From J054 sp964613615 (GTDB lineage Bacteria > Pseudomonadota > Gammaproteobacteria > Steroidobacterales > GCA-2729495), in assembly GCA_964613615.1 (NCBI GenBank), contig CAZTIB010000213.1:1-64000 (forward strand): 64,000 nucleotides of DNA, in the 5' to 3' direction. Of the stretch, positions 60,552 to 64,000 are shown piece by piece. The position numbers and the translations under genes were made by a program. The first letter of the stretch is position 1, and each line of letters opens with the position of its first letter. The notes beneath the pieces were generated by a model that was given only the letters and a program-made list of their open reading frames with translations, did not search any database and was not told the DNA's origin.

Positions 60552-61218
60552 ACCCGCGCTTGAATTCACCTCGCGCGAGAAAGTAGGCCGCCTGATCGGC
60601 AACCTCGGGTGACAGCAGCATCCAGGTGTGGGTCACCGGTAACACGACATGATCCGTGATGCCCGGCAGGCGCGTTTCATCCACTGTTACCGTGCCGTCG
60701 TGAGGGCCCTTGAGCGCGCCCGCCTCCACCGCGTTCATCAGGGCGCCAATCCCGAAACCGCCGTCGCCGGCAATCACGCCTACCTCGCGATGGCCTTCGC
60801 AACGCGTCAGCGGATCCTGCAGCAGCGACTCGCGGATCAGCTTGCCGAGCATCGCTTCGCCGCCGTGCCAGCGCCCCAGCGCGCGCGCAGCGCCGCTGCC
60901 AACCAGCGGTGACCCGAGACAGACCACGCGGCCCGGCGCCGTGTCGGGCATGTGCCCCACCGTCCGCAGCGCGAGCACGCCGCCAAGGCTGTGGCCGACC
61001 AGGTGGACTTTGGGTGCGCGGATAGCCGCAAGGAATTCGGCCAGGCGCTGCACGTTCTCGGCCAGGCCCTGGGCCACCGACGGGTAGCTGTAGGGATGCA
61101 CCGCATAACCGTAATGGTGCTCAAGGCGCCAGCGCATGGGCTCCATGACCAGCCCGTGCATCCACAAACCGTGGACCAGCACCACCGCCTCTCTACTCTT
61201 GCTTCCCGAGCGCGTCAT
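60550..61218 (-). CDS. alpha/beta-fold lipase/esterase-like hydrolase
   Basis: A 222-residue hydrolase of the PGAP1/lipase-like kind. It shows the oxyanion HGLWMHG near 16-22, nucleophile elbow VGHSLGGVLAL near 73-83 with the catalytic Ser, and a late THTWML histidine near the C-terminus. A GDGGFGIGALM loop may be the cap. ATG at 61218 preferred to an upstream TTG. Probably acts on short-chain esters or membrane lipids. Confidence 0.83.
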   Translation of the reverse strand: MTRSGSKSREAVVLVHGLWMHGLVMEPMRWRLEHHYGYAVHPYSYPSVAQGLAENVQRLAEFLAAIRAPKVHLVGHSLGGVLALRTVGHMPDTAPGRVVCLGSPLVGSGAARALGRWHGGEAMLGKLIRESLLQDPLTRCEGHREVGVIAGDGGFGIGALMNAVEAGALKGPHDGTVTVDETRLPGITDHVVLPVTHTWMLLSPEVADQAAYFLARGEFKRG

Positions 61219-61354
61219 CAAGCGAAACCCGCTGGCTTAGAAAAGCGCCCGACGCAGCGAGCGCGCAGGCGATTTGTTCCCGAGGGAGTTTTTCCGACCG
61301 AGGGAATAAATTCGCCGCAAGCGATCGCGGACCCGGAGGGGATCTGAGGGCCGG

Positions 61355-63136
61355 CTAGGAAGATGACGACTCGGGCGGCTTCCGCAGCCGGATGCCCGTT
61401 TCTCGCAACTGCTCCGCCGACACCGGGCCCGGCGCTTCGGTGAGCAGGCAGCTCGCCGTCTGCGTTTTCGGAAACGCAATCACGTCACGAATGTTGGCGG
61501 TACCTGCCAGCAGCATCACCAGCCGGTCGAGACCGAAAGCAATGCCGCCGTGGGGCGGGCATCCGTAGCGCAGCGCGCGCAGCAGGAAACCGAACTTGTT
61601 CTCCGCCTCCGCTTCATCGATGCCCAGGATGCGAAACGCGGCAGACTGCATATCTTCGCGATGAATACGAATGGAACCACCACCGACTTCATTGCCATTC
61701 AGCACTATGTCATAGGCCCGCGACAACGCGTTGCCGGGGGCCGCCTCGAGGTCTACCGGATCGTCGTAAGTTGGCGCCGTGAACGGGTGATGCAGCGCGT
61801 TCCAGCGTTTCGCAGCCGGGTCCCAGTCGAACATCGGGAAGTCCACGATCCAGACCGGCCGCCAGCCGGCTGCCACCAGGCCCTGGTCATGGCCCAGCTG
61901 CACGCGCAGCGCGCCGAGGGCATCGTTCACGATGCGGGCTTTGTCGGCGCCAAAGAACACCAGGTCGCCGTCGGTCAGCGCCAGGCGCTTGATCAGGCCG
62001 TCCACGGTGGCATCCGGCAGGAATTTCAGGATCGGCGACTGCAGGCCGTCGCGCCCCTGCGCGACGCTGTTCACCTTGATATAGGCAAGACCCCGGGCGC
62101 CGTAACGACCCACAAACGTGGTGTAGTCGTCGATGGCCTTGCGGGTCAGGCTCGCGCCACCAGGCAGCTTCAGCGCCGCGACGCGGCCCTCTTCGTCGGC
62201 GGCCGGGCCGGCGAAGACCTTGAATTCCACCCCCTGCATCAGGTCGGCCACTTCCACGAGTTCCAGCGGAATACGCAGATCCGGGCGGTCGATGCCGAAA
62301 CGCTCCACGGCTTCCGCGTAGCCCATGCGCGGGAATGGATCGGGGAGCTCCTGACCCTGCACTTCGCGAAACAGGTGGCGGATCAGCGCCTCCATCAGGA
62401 GCATCACCGCATCTTCATCCATGAAGGACACCTCGATGTCCAGCTGGGTGAACTCGGGCTGGCGATCGGCGCGCAGATCTTCATCGCGAAAACATCGCGC
62501 AATCTGATAGTAGCGGTCGAAACCCGACATCATCAGCAGCTGCTTGAACAACTGCGGCGACTGCGGCAACGCAAAGAACGAGCCCGGGTGGGTGCGGCTG
62601 GGCACGATGTAATCGCGCGCACCCTCCGGGGTGGCGCGCGTGAGCACCGGCGTCTCGATGTCGATGAATCCGTTGTCGTCCAGGAAACTGCGCAGCGTGC
62701 GGGTAATTCGGTGCCGCAGGCGGATGCGCTCGGTCATTTCCTCGCGACGCAGATCCAGGTAGCGGTACCTCAGACGGATGTCTTCGTGGGCGTACTCGTC
62801 GTGATGAATGGGCGGCGTCTCGGCCGCATTCAGCACCTCGAGTTCCGTGGCCAGCACTTCCACTTCGCCGCTGGGCAACTTGGTGTTCACCGTGCCGTCC
62901 GGACGCGGGCGCACCTTACCCTTCACGGCCAGCACGTACTCGCCGCGCACGCGCTCCGCAGTCTCGAAAATATCCGGACGATCGGGGTCGAAGACCACCT
63001 GCAACAAGCCTTCGCGGTCGCGCAGATCGATGAAGATGACGCCACCGTGGTCGCGGCGGCGATGGACCCAGCCGGCCACGGCCACTTCCTGACCGATGGC
63101 CTTCGCGTTGACTTCGCCACAGTAGTGGGTGCGCAT
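61355..63136 (-). CDS. aspS: aspartyl-tRNA synthetase
   Basis: A 593-residue class II synthetase, close to E. coli AspRS (590). Visible: the N-terminal OB-fold VAGWVHRRRDHGGVIF near 19-34, motif 2 RYYQIARCFRDEDLRADRQPE, the GAD insertion region, and motif 3 GIAFGLDRLVML near the C-terminus. Start at the ATG 63136; a longer in-frame extension lies in non-conserved DNA. Downstream of the DUF502 gene in a common proteobacterial operon. Whether it also charges tRNA-Asn is not resolved here. Confidence 0.96.
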   Translation of the reverse strand: MRTHYCGEVNAKAIGQEVAVAGWVHRRRDHGGVIFIDLRDREGLLQVVFDPDRPDIFETAERVRGEYVLAVKGKVRPRPDGTVNTKLPSGEVEVLATELEVLNAAETPPIHHDEYAHEDIRLRYRYLDLRREEMTERIRLRHRITRTLRSFLDDNGFIDIETPVLTRATPEGARDYIVPSRTHPGSFFALPQSPQLFKQLLMMSGFDRYYQIARCFRDEDLRADRQPEFTQLDIEVSFMDEDAVMLLMEALIRHLFREVQGQELPDPFPRMGYAEAVERFGIDRPDLRIPLELVEVADLMQGVEFKVFAGPAADEEGRVAALKLPGGASLTRKAIDDYTTFVGRYGARGLAYIKVNSVAQGRDGLQSPILKFLPDATVDGLIKRLALTDGDLVFFGADKARIVNDALGALRVQLGHDQGLVAAGWRPVWIVDFPMFDWDPAAKRWNALHHPFTAPTYDDPVDLEAAPGNALSRAYDIVLNGNEVGGGSIRIHREDMQSAAFRILGIDEAEAENKFGFLLRALRYGCPPHGGIAFGLDRLVMLLAGTANIRDVIAFPKTQTASCLLTEAPGPVSAEQLRETGIRLRKPPESSSS

Positions 63137-63188
63137 GGGCTGGCTCTCGACAGATCGGGCGGCGGAGGTCGCCGGAGGGAGCGGGATG

Positions 63189-63845
63189 TTAAGGGGGCGA
63201 CCCCTGCTGCGCAAGGGACTCCGGCGGTCGGTGGCCGTTCCAGGGCGGCACCACCACTCCCAGGGACACGATCATCTTGATGGCCGATTCTACGTCCATG
63301 TCGAGTTCGATCACCTCGTCGCGGGGCACCATCAGTATGAAACCCGAGGTGGGATTGGGCGTGGTGGGCACGAACACGCAAATGACATCTTCGGCCGTGC
63401 GGGCCTGTACTTCCTGCAGCGTAGTCGCGGTCTGAAAACACAGGCTGTACACGCCTTTGCGCGGGTACTGAATTAACAGCACCCTCTTGAAAGACTGGCC
63501 GGTGTCGGCGAACAGTACCTCGGCGAACTTCTTTGCCGCCGAATAGATGGTCCGTACCAGCGGAATCTGGTTCAGCAGGTACTCCCACACATTGACCAGC
63601 TGACGACCGAGAATATTCGCAGCGACGACGCCGGTAACCAGCAGCACGACAAAAGCGATGACCAGGGTCAGCAGCACGTCTAGATACGGGATGGTGAACC
63701 CGATCAGGTTCTCCGGCCGGTATTGAGGCGGCAGGATGACCAGGCCCGACAGCAGGTCCGCCACCAGCTTGAACACCAGCAGGGTCACCCCCAGCGGCAC
63801 CCAGACCAGCAGGCCGGCAACCAGGTAGCGGCGGAAATGTTTCAT
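63189..63845 (-). CDS. DUF502-family membrane protein
   Basis: A 218-residue protein with two N-terminal membrane segments (about 8-30 and 55-80), the conserved IPLVRTIYSAAKKFAEV block near 94-110, and FVPTTPNPTSGFIL near 155-168, all typical of DUF502. Often next to aspS and an FmdB-family zinc ribbon gene, as here. Function unknown; a role in the cell envelope has been suggested for the family. Confidence 0.9.
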   Translation of the reverse strand: MKHFRRYLVAGLLVWVPLGVTLLVFKLVADLLSGLVILPPQYRPENLIGFTIPYLDVLLTLVIAFVVLLVTGVVAANILGRQLVNVWEYLLNQIPLVRTIYSAAKKFAEVLFADTGQSFKRVLLIQYPRKGVYSLCFQTATTLQEVQARTAEDVICVFVPTTPNPTSGFILMVPRDEVIELDMDVESAIKMIVSLGVVVPPWNGHRPPESLAQQGSPP

Positions 63846-63933
63846 GAATCGTGCCCCGGCATAGGTCTCATGCCGCCTCTTGGCGAAATTGTGGACGCAT
63901 CCTGAAGCAAAGCGGGGGGCGCCTCAAGCACAG

Positions 63934-64000
63934 TCAGCTGCCGCTGTCAGCGGCCTTGCCGGAGCCGCCGGATGCGGCCTTAACCGCCGGCTTATCGCCC
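63934..64000 (-). CDS. C-terminus of a probable FmdB-family zinc ribbon protein
   Basis: Only the last 21 codons are in the window: a Gly/Ser/Lys/Ala-rich tail (GDKPAVKAAS, then GGSGKADSGS, stop). Low-complexity tails of this kind end FmdB-type regulators. An FmdB gene upstream of DUF502 and aspS is a common proteobacterial order, which supports the reading. The zinc ribbon itself lies outside the window. Confidence 0.55.
   Translation of the reverse strand, partial: GDKPAVKAASGGSGKAADSGS

Noticed and set aside
61550..63280. Long plus-strand frame opposite aspS
   Set aside because: Antisense shadow of a conserved synthetase with no recognisable protein features.
1..64000. CRISPR array, prophage or insertion sequence
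   Set aside because: No regularly spaced repeats, cas genes, transposase, integrase or phage structural genes were seen on either strand.

Overview
The window looks like a GC-rich gammaproteobacterial chromosome. The strongest evidence is the block at about 52-61 kb, where recA, recX, alaS, csrA and a tRNA-Ser(GCT) lie in the same order as in Escherichia coli, with pncC and mutS beside them. An srkA-type kinase, a queD gene, a DUF938 methyltransferase and an aspS-DUF502-FmdB operon fit the same assignment. I cannot name a genus. I saw no transposase, integrase, phage gene, rRNA or CRISPR array.

Layout. (1) 1-2.6 kb, minus strand: queD, a nucleoside deaminase, a methyltransferase and a stand-alone adenylation enzyme in one tightly overlapping operon. 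(2) 3.0-7.8 kb, plus strand: a complete cofactor F420 operon in the order cofE-cofD-cofC-fbiC, with 4-bp overlaps between all four genes. (3) 8.0-26.7 kb: an oxidoreductase island. It holds four luciferase-like F420-type enzymes, an SDR, two DUF1838 proteins (one with a Tat signal, one cytosolic), a PQQ dehydrogenase, a chorismate-lyase-like protein, a tandem-duplicated alpha/beta hydrolase lacking a serine nucleophile, an NQO-type reductase, a flavin reductase fused to a PCP_red-like tail, a PHBH-type monooxygenase, an aldehyde dehydrogenase and an MFS transporter. A LuxR-type regulator follows. (4) 27-35 kb: a Kv-type channel, a ZIP-like protein, an exported methyltransferase, a PEP-CTERM-like surface protein and lipid-linked glycosyltransferases. 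(5) 34.9-40.7 kb: a sterol-desaturase-family protein with carotenoid genes crtZ, crtB, crtI and crtY. (6) 40.8-50.2 kb: mixed genes, including a fifth luciferase-like enzyme beside a CDGSH-CDGSH-Rieske-TPP fusion protein. (7) 50.3-64 kb: housekeeping genes.

How the parts may work together (inference). The F420 operon would supply the deazaflavin used by the five luciferase-like enzymes. The island reads as a catabolic or detoxification pathway with hydride transfer, hydroxylation, hydrolysis and aldehyde oxidation steps, uptake by the MFS carrier and periplasmic steps by the PQQ enzyme and the Tat-exported DUF1838 protein. Its substrate cannot be read from the sequence. The carotenoid genes predict zeaxanthin if GGPP is made elsewhere, since crtE is not present here.

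The most unusual items are the F420 operon with its paralogous enzyme family, the paired DUF1838 proteins, the nucleophile-less tandem hydrolase, the flavin reductase-PCP_red fusion, the CDGSH-Rieske-TPP fusion, and a tRNA-Ser-like structured repeat next to the true tRNA gene.
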